Source of the DNA: Linanthus parryae
Taxonomy: Eukaryota > Streptophyta > Magnoliopsida > Ericales > Polemoniaceae
Assembly: GCA_023055425.1 (NCBI GenBank)
Contig: JALGPY010000001.1
Location: forward strand, 143,617,368-143,681,367
Reading direction: 5' to 3'
DNA length: 64,000 bases
Below the pieces are notes generated by a model, which saw nothing but the letters and a program-made list of their open reading frames with translations, was not told the origin of the DNA and searched no databases. Positions within the stretch are counted from its first letter, which is position 1. The number at the start of each line of letters is the position of its first letter. Shown piece after piece: positions 8,885 to 19,856 of the stretch. The translations under genes and the position numbers were made by a program.

Positions 8885-11037
8885 ACTATCCCCACACTTA
8901 CCATTTGCGCGTCCCGAGCAATCTATCCAAAACCGGCCATAATCTCAACACTTTCTTCCCAACAAACCGTGATACTATCCAAGCGACTTTGCATACTATT
9001 CGAAACACCATTTTCATACAAACCATAACTAGCCGACTCGACACAAACGACGACTCAATAAACAATTTAACGATGCAAAAATATGATGCAATGCAATCTA
9101 GACTCGATCCTACACAAACACATATTCGTAAACACATTTTTTTTTTCTTTTTGGGTGAGATCGGGCAATCTCAATTAACTCAAACCGGTTCCCATGGAGT
9201 GATGAAAAATCTAGGGACAAGGTATGAATTGCAACTAAACTCGACAACAAGAATATCCCTTAGTTGGTATAGAAAGCCTAGCTTTACTAAGTGTAAGAAT
9301 AACCTACCTCTTTGCGTGTGCCGATAAATAAGAGGCTACGCTAGGCTAAGCCACATTCAAGGTCCGAGCTCCTATTCCGCTAACGGGTTAGAATGTAGAG
9401 GCTTAGGGACAAAAGGATAATCATGTAGTAACAAATCCTAAGCGTCACATTCTCACGTTAAAACCCACATCTCACACACCCTCACCACGATGATAGGAAC
9501 CGCAACCCGAAACTCACCATCTCCGGCCCTCGACCCCCTCAAACCCCGGTACAATAACGATTTCCGTGGCCACCGTCGTGAAACATGCATAAAATGAACA
9601 TCGCCGTCAATGAAATAGTTGCTTCCACCACTCGGTCTTCATTAAGCTCAAACTTTATTCCTTTATTTCATCTCTCCTTTTTTTCTCTCTCTTTTTTTTT
9701 TTCAAATCTCTCAAATTTCTGCACAACTTCTACAATGTATATCTCGAGTGGTCTTCCAAGTGTCAAGCCAAACAAAAACGTTAAGGGGAGGAAGTAAACA
9801 ATCCAATGAATATATATCACAAGTGAAATCCATCTCCCCCTAACTCAATGAAATACACGGTGTCACCAAACAAAGCCGCAAACAAATCCAAGTACATATA
9901 TGGGGATGGAGTCGTCAAAAGCTCAATCTCAATGTCCGTAGTCAAAAGTCGACATCCCCACACTAGAATATACCCATGTTCCCTCTCAAGTAATCAAAAC
10001 AATGTAAGTCTCGTGCCTAATCCAACCAAACCTCCTACACCACGATGAATGAGATCCGGTACCTAGCACGATCCACCAATTAAATCACCCAACCCAATTT
10101 GTGCGTATTAGATGTCACGCACTCACGGCTCTCCACAACTGTGTCCATGATGTAACGACATGGAACACCGCCACACCTAAGTGCGCAAGCCTACTCACTC
10201 ACCCTCGCATCCCCTCGCAAATATCAAATGAAGTACAAGCGATCGTGTATGACTCACATAAGTATATCATGAAGTACTCCCTCATCGAACCCCCTCAACT
10301 ACGACACCCTCGTGACGCACTAAAGAGGTCATTCCAAATGATTTGTGATGAAGGCCAAGAATCGTCTCCCTAGGTCAAGAGGCAAGCAAATAAAACAAAG
10401 GTCCAAATCGGGCTTTCTAGAGGTCCTACAAGGTGAGATCTAACAAGCAGTGAGTGCTCTAATACGCATCCTCGCACAGCTGTTCTGTGTGCCACTACGA
10501 GGCGGGTTGGCGACTACCTAAGACGTACACATGAACGTTTGGCTTGATTAGCTCACACCTAGCTCAACTCTTGTAAAAAAATAAGGCACACACTTTAAAT
10601 TCGAAAATCAAGTAAGCGTATGAAAATAGGCAAGTATTCCCGTAAAGAAAGTCTCTCTATACGTACTAGGGGGAACTCACATTTTCACTCTCGGTCGCAA
10701 GTCATGCCCTATGCCTAAAGTTCTCACACTCCTCGATTTTTCCTAGTTTTTCGCTTCTTTTGATTGCCCTTTCTCAATTTTTTTTAATTTTCTATATAAT
10801 TCTTTTTTTTAACAAGTTCTACTCTATATGCAACGGCCGATGCGAAAGAAGACTCGAAACTGACTCAGTTTGGGTTGGTGGACTCAATAAATTAAACGTG
10901 CAATATAAAATGCAAACATCACCAATCGCGGACACAATACGAACAATATATATATAAACACGACACAAACACGACTAACGACTCACCATACGACACAAAC
11001 ACATCCTACATGTAACTGGCTATGAAAGACACTATGG
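8885..11037 (-). other. non-coding interior of element C, part 1
   Basis: About 2.15 kb between the polypurine tract of C and the insertion point of A. It is rich in T and C runs (for example near 9667-9702 and 10720-10812) and has no long frame with recognisable protein similarity on either strand. Short open frames here look random. Long non-coding stretches are usual in Athila-type and large non-autonomous elements. Confidence 0.6.
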
Positions 11038-11042
11038 CTAGC

Positions 11043-11670
11043 TGTAGATACTGCTTTCTGAGCTGACAGATCTTGGCCACGTGGCAATCATCCAGCACAC
11101 CATATTGTGCTCCACACACACTGGATCACCATCCGCGCTGATCCATGTGGGGGCTGCGAGACAGGGCCCTCGCATACCACTGCACGGGACTTGTAGGGAC
11201 TTAGTGGTTTGGAGGCTAGAGTCAGTCCTGTAGCGTGCGAGCCAAGCCCGCAGGCGACCTTTAGTAACTGCTTTTGAGAGATTTATGGCACGAGCTCCAT
11301 AAACCCGGTCAATCCGGACAAACCCGGTCAACCCCATAACGGTTCCGGTATTCGCGCATAACGTGCTGTAACGGTCCCTATATATGAGGACGAACGTGCC
11401 GTTGTGGTTAAGATAATTAAGCCGCCATTGATGGGCGCATTAACCACACTACAACGGTCACATTCTCCGTTATATATAGGACGTTAACCTTTCCATACAA
11501 AGGAGGACACACCAGCCATACGCGGAAGCTCTGTCAAACCCCTGTCTCTCTCTCAGACATTACTACTGCCTTACTCTCTCCCTACACACAACCCAACTCT
11601 TCTTGTGCTATTTCCGATCCCCTACTTACGGTGTACACAGAGTACTCCCTGCCGGAATCTCTCGTGCACA
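11043..11670 (+). repeat. 5' LTR of Tat element A
   Basis: TGTAGATACTGC to CTCGTGCACA, 628 bp, with a TATA-type motif TTATATATAGG near 11470-11480 and leader sequence behind it. A second TA-rich motif (CCTATATATG) lies near 11379. It ends directly before the PBS region. Confidence 0.95.
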
Positions 11671-11673
11671 TTT

Positions 11674-11692
11674 TGGTGAACCCGACGTGAAC
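11674..11692 (+). promoter_or_regulatory. primer binding site of Tat element A
   Basis: TGGTGAACCCGACGTGAAC, 3 nt behind the LTR end. The same 19 bases follow the LTRs of B (17207-17225) and D (53731-53749). I do not assign the tRNA with certainty. Confidence 0.75.
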
Positions 11693-11710
11693 CTACCATC
11701 TTAAGCAACC

Positions 11711-14323
11711 ATGTCTCAAGAGGATGATGTCAGCAACAGATCGCCTTCCACGGAGGCCGCCTCAGGAGAGGAGATTCGTCGTACCCCTATAGCCCCCGGT
11801 GAAGCTCCGACGCTAGAAGCCTTGGACGCCGCCATCCAAAGTCAGGCGAAGGCTCTCAAAGCTCAGTCTGCGCAGCTAGAACGGATCATGGCTGTCTTGG
11901 GGACTCTTGCTCCAAACCCTGCACTAACCACCGCCGTCTCTCAGGGAGGAGGAGTATCCACCGCTCAAGGATTGGGAGTGTCAACCACACCACCCAACCC
12001 TAATCTGCAAACTCCACCGGCGACTACGCAGCTACCCTCGATTCAGGGGTCAACAACTCAGATGTTGCCTCTCACCGCTCACGCCCCTCAGCCTCCGACT
12101 TTAGTACCTAATCCGGCCTCACAGTATCCCTTGCCTCCCCCAACGGCAATCTGGGGTAACGTGAATTCGCAGTACGTCCCTAGCCCTCCTGCGGCGTATG
12201 TGTCGCCACCACCTGCGACAAATCCTTCCCCCGTTGCCGAGGGAAGTACTCCGGAGTGTATGACGTCACTCCAACGGCGCATAGACACTATTCTGGCTCA
12301 CCAATCGTTCGCAGATACCATCATTCCGAAGCTCGACAACGATCCACCTATCCCACGAGAGATCTATCTCATGCCTAACCCTGCTGGGTACAAGGCTCCT
12401 AAATGGGATAAGTTCGAGGACGTCAATGGGAACGCCCATGAGCATGTCATGCGTTTCATTGACGTGATGGGGCCATATGGAGCCGATCCCAAACTGCTGA
12501 TGCGCGAGTTCCCGAAATCCCTGGGGAACGTGGCTTACAAGTGGTATAGGACGTTGGAAGCCGGATCCGTGAAGACCTGGGACGATATGGTCCAAAAGTT
12601 CTACACCAAGTTTTTCCAGATGGAGGAAAAGGTAACAATGATCCACCTCTCGCGGATGTATCAGAAGCGCGAGGAGGATGGAATAACTTTCATCAAGAAG
12701 TTCAGGGCCAAGTCCTTGGAATGCAAAGATGTGATACTCGAAAGCAGACTCGTAGAGATATGCTTGCAGTGCATGCGAGACGAGTACAAAGGTATGCTTA
12801 TTAACTTGCAAACGCCTACGTTTTCAAAACTAATCGAATGCACGAAGAACAACGAGCCTATAGTGGAGAGGCAGAAAAAGAGAAACGCCCCTGAGCGACC
12901 CTCGGGTGGTACTACCTTCAAGATCGGGAGATTCAGTTACAAGAGGGGGCGCGAGGCTGAAGTGAATGTGGTCTCACCCCAAAAGCAGGCGAAGATTGTG
13001 AACTTTGATGCACCACCTCTGCCATGTTCGGTGGAAGAGGCAAGCGACCTGTGCAGGCAATGGTGTAAGGATGGCGTCCTACCGCCGCTCGAGAGGACAC
13101 CCTCCAAGGAGATGGTGAGGGACCCGAAGTGGTGTGAATACCATGGCAAGGTCATGCATCCCACGGCGGACTGCAAGAAGCTCAGAATTGTGTTTAGCCA
13201 AAAGATGAAGAATGGCGAACTGATTGTTAGCGACCAAAGGCAGGATGTGCGCAACAATCCGCTCCCTGCCCATGCGGAGCAAGAATCGAAAGGTAAAGAG
13301 GTCGCTATGATCTCGATTGTGGATCTGGAAGAGATCGCAGAGTATGGTCTACCCATTATTGCCGAAGTCCATGACGATGAAGACTACAACATAGACACGG
13401 AGGACGAGCGTGCCGACCGGATGAAGGGTTCGCACGGCTTCAGCAGATTCTTCGACGATATGAACTTCTCAGAAAAATGCCGGACGGAGATGACAAAAGC
13501 GATCCTAAGTATAGCAGAAGACTATGAGGAGGATCTCGTAGTTTCCAATGGGAATGTTGTTAGGGCCTCTCGCCCTACAGAGAAGGTCATCACCTTTTCC
13601 GCAAGCGACAAGAGGACAGATGCGAGCTACCAGAGGCCTCTGTATGTGACGGCTATCATCAATGGCGTTGAGTTTAAGAGAGCGTTCGTTGATGGAGGAG
13701 CAGCAGTCAACGTTGTTTCGCTCCATACCTTGAAACTAGCGGGAATTCCAGAACACAAGATTGTCAGGCGTCCATCTCCACTGATGGGATTTGGAAGCGA
13801 CTCCAGAATGACGATAGGATGGATCCGCCTGGGAATTCAGATCGGCAAGATCAAGTGCTCAGCGAAATTCTATGTCATAGATGCGAACACTACGTATCAT
13901 ATGATCATAGGACGGACCTTGATTCATCGCTTCGATGCTGTCCCTTCAATAGCTCACCAAGTGATGAAGGCTATTTGGAATGACAGAATAGTCGAGATAC
14001 CGGCTTCGACAAATCCATTCAACATGGATGAGGCGCATCTCAGCGAAGCGGTGTGGTTCACCGAGATGGCGGACGAGCAAACACCAGGACCATTCAACCC
14101 CACTCCGTTGCCCCGATGGGAGGATATCAAAGATCAGTCACCTGCGGGAGTGATTGTGACAAGGGAGGATGCAAAAGAAAAGCCGCCCGTGCGAGAAGAA
14201 GCGCCGCGGATTGCCTACCAGCGAAAGAACGTGTACACTCTGAAAAGAATAGCAAAGCATGACCCCGAAGGCAAGGAGATAGAGAATTTCTACGCCAATT
14301 GGAAGAAATGCTATCGCATATGA
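11711..14323 (+). CDS. Gag-protease polyprotein, Tat element A
   Basis: 870 codons from ATG 11711 to TGA 14321, the same length as in B and D. Residues about 60-190 are Pro/Gln/Thr-rich and probably disordered. A retrotransposon Gag (capsid) domain lies near 230-360 (WYRTLEAGSVKTWDDMVQKF, KREEDGITFIKKFRAKSLEC). A variant zinc-knuckle-like segment CEYHGKVMHPTADC lies near 474. A retropepsin-like protease is near 640-760, with the active site in FVDGGAAVNVV, where DGG replaces DTG/DSG as is common in this lineage, and a second conserved block MIIGRTLIHRFDAVPS. The protein would form the particle and mature it. The frame is intact in spite of the dead pol. Pol follows in the same frame after the single TGA. 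Confidence 0.9.
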   Translation: MSQEDDVSNRSPSTEAASGEEIRRTPIAPGEAPTLEALDAAIQSQAKALKAQSAQLERIMAVLGTLAPNPALTTAVSQGGGVSTAQGLGVSTTPPNPNLQTPPATTQLPSIQGSTTQMLPLTAHAPQPPTLVPNPASQYPLPPPTAIWGNVNSQYVPSPPAAYVSPPPATNPSPVAEGSTPECMTSLQRRIDTILAHQSFADTIIPKLDNDPPIPREIYLMPNPAGYKAPKWDKFEDVNGNAHEHVMRFIDVMGPYGADPKLLMREFPKSLGNVAYKWYRTLEAGSVKTWDDMVQKFYTKFFQMEEKVTMIHLSRMYQKREEDGITFIKKFRAKSLECKDVILESRLVEICLQCMRDEYKGMLINLQTPTFSKLIECTKNNEPIVERQKKRNAPERPSGGTTFKIGRFSYKRGREAEVNVVSPQKQAKIVNFDAPPLPCSVEEASDLCRQWCKDGVLPPLERTPSKEMVRDPKWCEYHGKVMHPTADCKKLRIVFSQKMKNGELIVSDQRQDVRNNPLPAHAEQESKGKEVAMISIVDLEEIAEYGLPIIAEVHDDEDYNIDTEDERADRMKGSHGFSRFFDDMNFSEKCRTEMTKAILSIAEDYEEDLVVSNGNVVRASRPTEKVITFSASDKRTDASYQRPLYVTAIINGVEFKRAFVDGGAAVNVVSLHTLKLAGIPEHKIVRRPSPLMGFGSDSRMTIGWIRLGIQIGKIKCSAKFYVIDANTTYHMIIGRTLIHRFDAVPSIAHQVMKAIWNDRIVEIPASTNPFNMDEAHLSEAVWFTEMADEQTPGPFNPTPLPRWEDIKDQSPAGVIVTREDAKEKPPVREEAPRIAYQRKNVYTLKRIAKHDPEGKEIENFYANWKKCYRI

Positions 14324-16577
14324 AGGTGCGCGGGGGTGTCCTCACACGGGCATGGGGATATCCCTGAGAAAATCAACCAAATCGAGCAGGTTGCGGAGAC
14401 AGAAAGACCAATGCAGAGCGCTCCAGAAGAGAAGCTCAAGGAAGTGCCCAAATGCATGAAAGACAAACCCAGACCGCAAAAGAAGGAGCTGAAGGAGGTG
14501 TTCCTAAGCCCAAGCGAAGAAAAGAAAAGGCCGGTCTTTTTAAGTGCGGACCTCACGAGCGAAGAGGAGGAGAGACTGCTACAGCTCCTGACCGAATACA
14601 AGGATGTATTCGCATGGGAATACGACGAAATGCCGGGCCTCGACACGAACATCACCATGCACCGGTTGGATGTGATTCCGGGGTCCAAGCCGGTAAAGCA
14701 GAGCACAAGAAGCTTTAGGCCGGAGCTCAATGTGAAGATTAAGCAGGAGATTGTCAAACTCCTGGACGCCAAGTTCATAGAGCCGAATCACCATCCCACA
14801 TGGCTGGCCAACATTGTGCCTGTGGTAAAGAAGAATGGACAGCTTCGCATCTGCGTGGATTTCCGGGATCTCAATCGTTTCTGCCCCAAGGACGATTTTC
14901 CGCTCCCCAACATTGATCTGCTTATTGATTCGACAGCAGGACATCGCATGTTCAGTTTCATGGACGGCTTCAGCGGGTACAATCAGATCAAGATGGACCC
15001 TGAAGATGCACGGAAAACCGCATTCATCACCCCAGTGGGAGTGTTCAACTATACAGTGATGCCTTTTGGTCTCAAAAACGCAGGTGCAACTTATCAGCGG
15101 GCCATGATGGCTCTGTTCCACGACATGATGCACAAGAAAGTGGAATTCTATGTAGATTACTTGGTTGTCAAATCCAAGCAAGAAGCCGACCATCAGGCGG
15201 ATTTACGGAAGGTGTTCAACAGGTGCAGACGCTTTCAATTAAAAATGAATCCTATGAAGTGCGCATTTGGGGTAACATCAGGGAAATTCTTGGGATGCGT
15301 AGTACATCGCCAAGGAATCGAGCCTGACCCCGCGAAAGTTTCAGCCATCACTGGCATGACTCCGCCACATAACCAGAGTGCCTTGAAGACATTCTTAGGG
15401 AAGCTATCGTATCTGCGAAGATTGATCCCGGCGATTGCCGAGAATTCTTTCTGTTTCAGTAATCTTCTCAAGAAAGACGCTGCATACAACTGGACTCCAG
15501 AGCACGAAGCTGCGTTCGGGAAACTAAAGGAGCTGCTGACGTCTTCAAAGGTGATGATCGCACCTCAGCTAGGATCACCGCTTTTGCTGTATCTGACATC
15601 CACAAGGAAGTCTATAGGAGCCCTTCTGGCCCAGGAGTACGAGGGACAAGAAAGACCCATCTACTATATCTCTCGCATTGTGCAGCCCGCAGAATCAAGG
15701 TACACAGACATCGAACGTCATTGCCTTGATTTATTCTTCGTAATAGAGAAGTTGAGACATTATTTTGCTTCGCACAAAGTAGTGGTGGTCACAAAGAATG
15801 ATCCCATACGATATCTGCTAACTCACACTACTCCTGGTGGAAGATTGGCAAAATGGTATATGACCATTTCCCAATTTGACATCACATGCGTTCGACCGCG
15901 GGCGATCAAATTGCAGGCGGTAGCGGATTTGTTGGCGCAGTTCCCCGATAACAGTCACGAGCCTGTGATCGAAGAAGAATTGGAGGGACCTAAAATTTAC
16001 GCAGTTGAGTTGCCTTACTGGACGCTTCATTTTGACGGTTCGTCCACAAGGAAAGGCGGAGGCATTGGGATAGTCTTGACCAAACCAGACGGGGAAGTCA
16101 TACAGATGTCCGAAAAACTTGACTTCGCAGTAACCAACAATGAAGCAGAGTACGAAGCTCTCATCGCAGGGCTCCGCGCAGCAAGTGCCTTGGAAGTAAG
16201 CAACTTGACGGTTATGGGGGATTCCAAGCTGATCGTCAAACAAGCCTCGGGCGAGTATGGTTTAAAGGAAATAAACTTATTGCCCTACAGGACCCTAGTG
16301 CAAAGATTGGTGCAACAATTCTGCGATGTTAGATACGAACACAAACCCCGAGCGGATAACAGGCATGCTGATGCTTTAGCTACCTTGGGATCCAAGGTCA
16401 GCGCGGACAAATGTCCTGCGAAGATCTTCATTGAAGTACGAACGTCCTCGGCGTTGACGGAAGACGCGTGCGACAATGAATACGTGGATGAAGCGGACTG
16501 GAGAAAGTCAATCTTACGCGCCATCGCAGAGGGCACAAGCAGCGAGAACTGGGCATCCACAAAGGGGTATTGCATAC
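14324..16577 (+). pseudogene. pol of Tat element A, part 1 (RT, RNase H, second RNase H)
   Basis: Open in the gag frame directly after the TGA; no ATG is needed if the stop is read through. RT: FIEPNHHPTWLANIVPVVKK, RICVDFRDLNRFCPKDDFPL, MPFGLKNAGATYQRAM. The catalytic YVDD reads YVDY because codon 15158-15160 is TAC where B and D have GAC. RNase H follows (IGALLAQEYEGQERPIYYIS, HCLDLFFVIEKLRHYF), then a second, archaeal-type RNase H (LHFDGSSTRKGGGIGIVL, NNEAEYEALIAGLRAA, DNRHADALATLGS), a hallmark of the Tat lineage. The frame is cut at 16577 inside the first zinc-binding module by insertion of element B and resumes at 31918 (KGYCI on the left, DNTLYYKGPGG on the right). Confidence 0.95.
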
Positions 16578-17203
16578 TGTAGATACTGCTTTCTGACATG
16601 ACAGATCTTAGCCACGTGGCAACCATCCAGCACACCATATTGTGCTCCACACACACAGGATCACCAGCCGAGCTGATCCATGTGGGGGCTGCGAGACAGA
16701 GCCCTCGCATACCACTGCACGGGACTTGTAGGGACTTAGTGGTTTGGAGGCTAGAGTAAGCCCTGTCGCGTGCGAGCCAAGCCCGCGCGCGACCTTTAGT
16801 AACTGTTTTGAGAGATCTATGGCACGAGCTCCCTAGACCCGGTCAATCCGGTCAAACCCGGTCAACCTCGTAACGGTTCCGGTACTCGCGCACCACGTGC
16901 TCTAACGGTTCCTATATACTCGGACGAACGTGCCGTTATGGTTAAGCTAATTAAGCCGCCATTAATGGGCGCATTAACCACACTACAACGGTCACGTTCT
17001 CCAGTATATATATATCGTTAACCTTTCCATACAAAGGAGGACACACTGCCATACGCGGAAGCTCTGCCAAACCTCTGTCTCTCTCTCAGACATTGCTACT
17101 GACTTACTCTCTCCCTACACACACCCCTATTCTTCCTGTGCGATCCCTGATCCACTACGCACGGTGTACACGGAGGTCTCCCTGCCGGAATCTCTTGTGC
17201 ACA
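16578..17203 (+). repeat. 5' LTR of Tat element B
   Basis: 626 bp, TGTAGATACTGC to CTTGTGCACA. The TATA motif GTATATATATATC lies at 17004-17016. The transcript start is expected some 30 nt later. The PBS follows at 17207. Confidence 0.95.
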
Positions 17204-17206
17204 TTT

Positions 17207-17225
17207 TGGTGAACCCGACGTGAAC
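17207..17225 (+). promoter_or_regulatory. primer binding site of Tat element B
   Basis: TGGTGAACCCGACGTGAAC, identical in A and D. Confidence 0.75.
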
Positions 17226-17243
17226 TTACCAGCAAAAGCAACC

Positions 17244-19856
17244 ATGTCTCAGGAGGACGATGTCAGCAACCGATCGCCTTCCACCGAAACTCCCTCGGGA
17301 GACGAGGCTCGCCGTACTCCGACGACTCCCGGCGAGGCGCCAACCCTAGAGTCTTTGGACGCCACTGTCCAAAGTCAGGCAAAAGCTCTCAAGTCTCAGT
17401 CTGCGCAGTTAGAACGGATCTTGGCCGTTCTGGGCACCCTTGCGCCAAATCCCCCACCGGCCACCGCTATCCCTCAGGGAGGAGGAACCCCTACCGCTCC
17501 AGGATTGGGAGTGTCAGTCACGCCTCCCAACTCTCATCTGCAAACTCCACCGTCAGCAACGCAGCTGCCTTCGGTCCAAGGGTCAACGGCACAAATGCTG
17601 CCCCCTGCTGCTCACGCCTCTCAGCCCCCGGCTTTGGCGTTCAACCCAGCTCTGCAGTGCACTCTGCCTCCACCAGCGACAATCTGGGGAAACGCGGGTA
17701 GTCAATACACTCCCAATCCTCCGGCGGCATATGTGTCGCCACCGCCTACGGCAACCCCTCCGCCAACTACCGAGGGAAGCATTCCAGAATGCATGACGTC
17801 TTTGCAGAAGCGCGTGGACTCCATCCTGGCTCATCAGTCGTTCGCGGATACCATCATCCCGAAGCTAGACAACGATCCACCCATTCCACGAGAGATCTAT
17901 CTCATGCCAAACCCGGCGGGGTACAAGGCTCCCAAATGGGATAAGTTCGAGGACGTCAATGGAAACGCTCATGAGCATGTCATGCGTTTCATCGATGTCA
18001 TGGGTCCATACGGAGCCGATCCCAAGCTGCTGATGCGAGAATTCCCAAAAACTCTTGGGAATGTAGCATACAAATGGTACCGAACATTGGAGGCCGGATT
18101 TGTGAAAACTTGGGACGACATGGTCCAGAAGTTCTATACCAAGTTCTTCCAGATGGAAGAAAAGGTGACGATGATCCATCTCTCGCGGATGTATCAGAAA
18201 CGCGAGGAAGATGGAATCACTTTCATCAAGAAATTCAGAGCGAAATCCTTGGAGTGCAAGGATCCAATGCCCGAAAGCCGGCTCGTAGAGATATGCCTGC
18301 AGTGCATGCGAGATGAATACAAAAGCATGCTGATCAATTTGCAAACACCTACGTTTTCAAAGCTCATCGAATGCACGATGAACATTGAGCCCATTGTCGA
18401 GAGACAGAGAAAGAAGAGCGCTCCAGAACGACCTGCGAGCGGCACCACCTACAAGATCGGCAGATTTGGCTACAAGCGGGGACGCGAAGCTGAGGTCAAT
18501 ACAGTTTCGCCCCAGAAGCAAGCAAAAGTTACAAACTTCGACGCACCGCCTCTGCCATGCTCGGTGGAGGAAGCGAGCGATCTCTGCAGACAGTGGCGCA
18601 AGGACGGCGTCCTGCCACCGCTCGAGAAAGCACCCTCCAAGGAGATGACGAGGGACCCTAAGTGGTGCGAATACCACGACAAGGTCATGCACCCCACAGC
18701 CGAGTGCAAGAAGCTCAGATTCGCGTTCGATCAGAAGATGAAGAACGGTGAACTCATCGTCAGCGACCACTGGAAGGATGTGCGCAACAACCCGCTGCCT
18801 GCCCATACAGATTCGGGCTCAAAGGGCAAAGAGGTCGCCATGATCTCGATAGTGGACTTGGAAGAAGTCGCAGAGGATGGTCTGCCCATCATTGCTGAAG
18901 TCCATGAAGATGAAGACTACAGCATGGACACGGAAGATGAGCGTGCCGACCGCATGAAAGGGTCGCATGGCTTCGACAAATTCTTCAACGAGATGAACTT
19001 CTCCGAAAAATGCCGAACGGATATGACAAAAGCTATCTTAGGGGTAGCAGAGGACTACGAGGAGGACCTCGTGGTCTCCAACGGGAAAGTCATCAGGGCG
19101 TCCCGTTCCACAGAAAAGATTATGACCTTTTCTGCCAGCGACAAGAAGACAGATGCGAGCCACCAGAGGCCCCTGTATGTGACCGCCATCATCAACGGCG
19201 TCGAATTCAAGCGAGCATTCGTCGATGGAGGAGCAGCGGTCAATGTTGTTCCACTCCACACACTGAAGCTAGCAGGGATCCCCGAGCACAAGGTAGTCAA
19301 GCGTCCATCCCCACTGGTGGGATTCGGAAGCGATTCTAGAATGACGATCGGATGGATCCGCCTAGGCGTTCAAATTGGTAAAATCAAGTGCTCGGCGAAG
19401 TTCTATGTCATAGACGCGAACACCACATATCACATGATCATAGGTCGGGCCTGGATTCATCGCTTTGACGCAATCCCTTCGACGGCTCACCAGATGATGA
19501 AAGCTATCTGGAACGACAGGATTGTCGAGATACCGGCCTCAACTAACCCGTTCAACTTGGACGAAGCACATCTCAGCGAGGCGGTGTGGTTCACCGAGAT
19601 GGCGGACGAGCAAACACCCGGACCATTCAACCCTACTCCTTTACCTCTCTGGGAGGATATCAAGGACCAGTCACCTGCGGGCGTGATGGTGACAAGGGGA
19701 GATGCCAAGGAAAAGCCGCCCACACACGAAGAGGCGCCGCGCATCGCATATCATCGGAAGAATGTGTACACTCTGAAGAGGATCGCAAAGCATGACCCCG
19801 AGGGTAAGGAGATAGAGAGCTTCTACGCCAACGGGAAGAAATGCTATCGCATATGA
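17244..19856 (+). CDS. Gag-protease polyprotein, Tat element B
   Basis: 870 codons. The ATG at 17244 is chosen because it aligns with the starts in A and D; the frame is open upstream to a GTG at 17220, but that overlaps the PBS. Domains as in A: a Pro/Gln/Thr-rich N-terminal region (about 60-195), a Gag capsid domain with WYRTLEAGFVKTWDDM near residue 278, a Cys/His segment CEYHDKVMHPTAEC near 474, and a retropepsin-like protease with FVDGGAAVNVVPLHTLKL at about 658-675. The protease DGG replaces the usual D-T/S-G. Basic stretches (KRGREAEV, QRKKSAPERP) may bind nucleic acid. It ends at TGA 19854-19856 in the context ATA TGA AGG TGC, the same in all three copies. Confidence 0.95.
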   Translation: MSQEDDVSNRSPSTETPSGDEARRTPTTPGEAPTLESLDATVQSQAKALKSQSAQLERILAVLGTLAPNPPPATAIPQGGGTPTAPGLGVSVTPPNSHLQTPPSATQLPSVQGSTAQMLPPAAHASQPPALAFNPALQCTLPPPATIWGNAGSQYTPNPPAAYVSPPPTATPPPTTEGSIPECMTSLQKRVDSILAHQSFADTIIPKLDNDPPIPREIYLMPNPAGYKAPKWDKFEDVNGNAHEHVMRFIDVMGPYGADPKLLMREFPKTLGNVAYKWYRTLEAGFVKTWDDMVQKFYTKFFQMEEKVTMIHLSRMYQKREEDGITFIKKFRAKSLECKDPMPESRLVEICLQCMRDEYKSMLINLQTPTFSKLIECTMNIEPIVERQRKKSAPERPASGTTYKIGRFGYKRGREAEVNTVSPQKQAKVTNFDAPPLPCSVEEASDLCRQWRKDGVLPPLEKAPSKEMTRDPKWCEYHDKVMHPTAECKKLRFAFDQKMKNGELIVSDHWKDVRNNPLPAHTDSGSKGKEVAMISIVDLEEVAEDGLPIIAEVHEDEDYSMDTEDERADRMKGSHGFDKFFNEMNFSEKCRTDMTKAILGVAEDYEEDLVVSNGKVIRASRSTEKIMTFSASDKKTDASHQRPLYVTAIINGVEFKRAFVDGGAAVNVVPLHTLKLAGIPEHKVVKRPSPLVGFGSDSRMTIGWIRLGVQIGKIKCSAKFYVIDANTTYHMIIGRAWIHRFDAIPSTAHQMMKAIWNDRIVEIPASTNPFNLDEAHLSEAVWFTEMADEQTPGPFNPTPLPLWEDIKDQSPAGVMVTRGDAKEKPPTHEEAPRIAYHRKNVYTLKRIAKHDPEGKEIESFYANGKKCYRI

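Noticed and set aside
11674..11692. tRNA-like sequence behind the Tat LTRs
   Set aside because: Only the 19 bases complementary to a tRNA 3' end are present; it is a primer binding site, not a tRNA gene.
17220..17243. Upstream GTG start for gag of B and D
   Set aside because: It overlaps the PBS and is absent from A; the shared ATG (17244, 53768, 11711) gives exactly 870 codons in all three.
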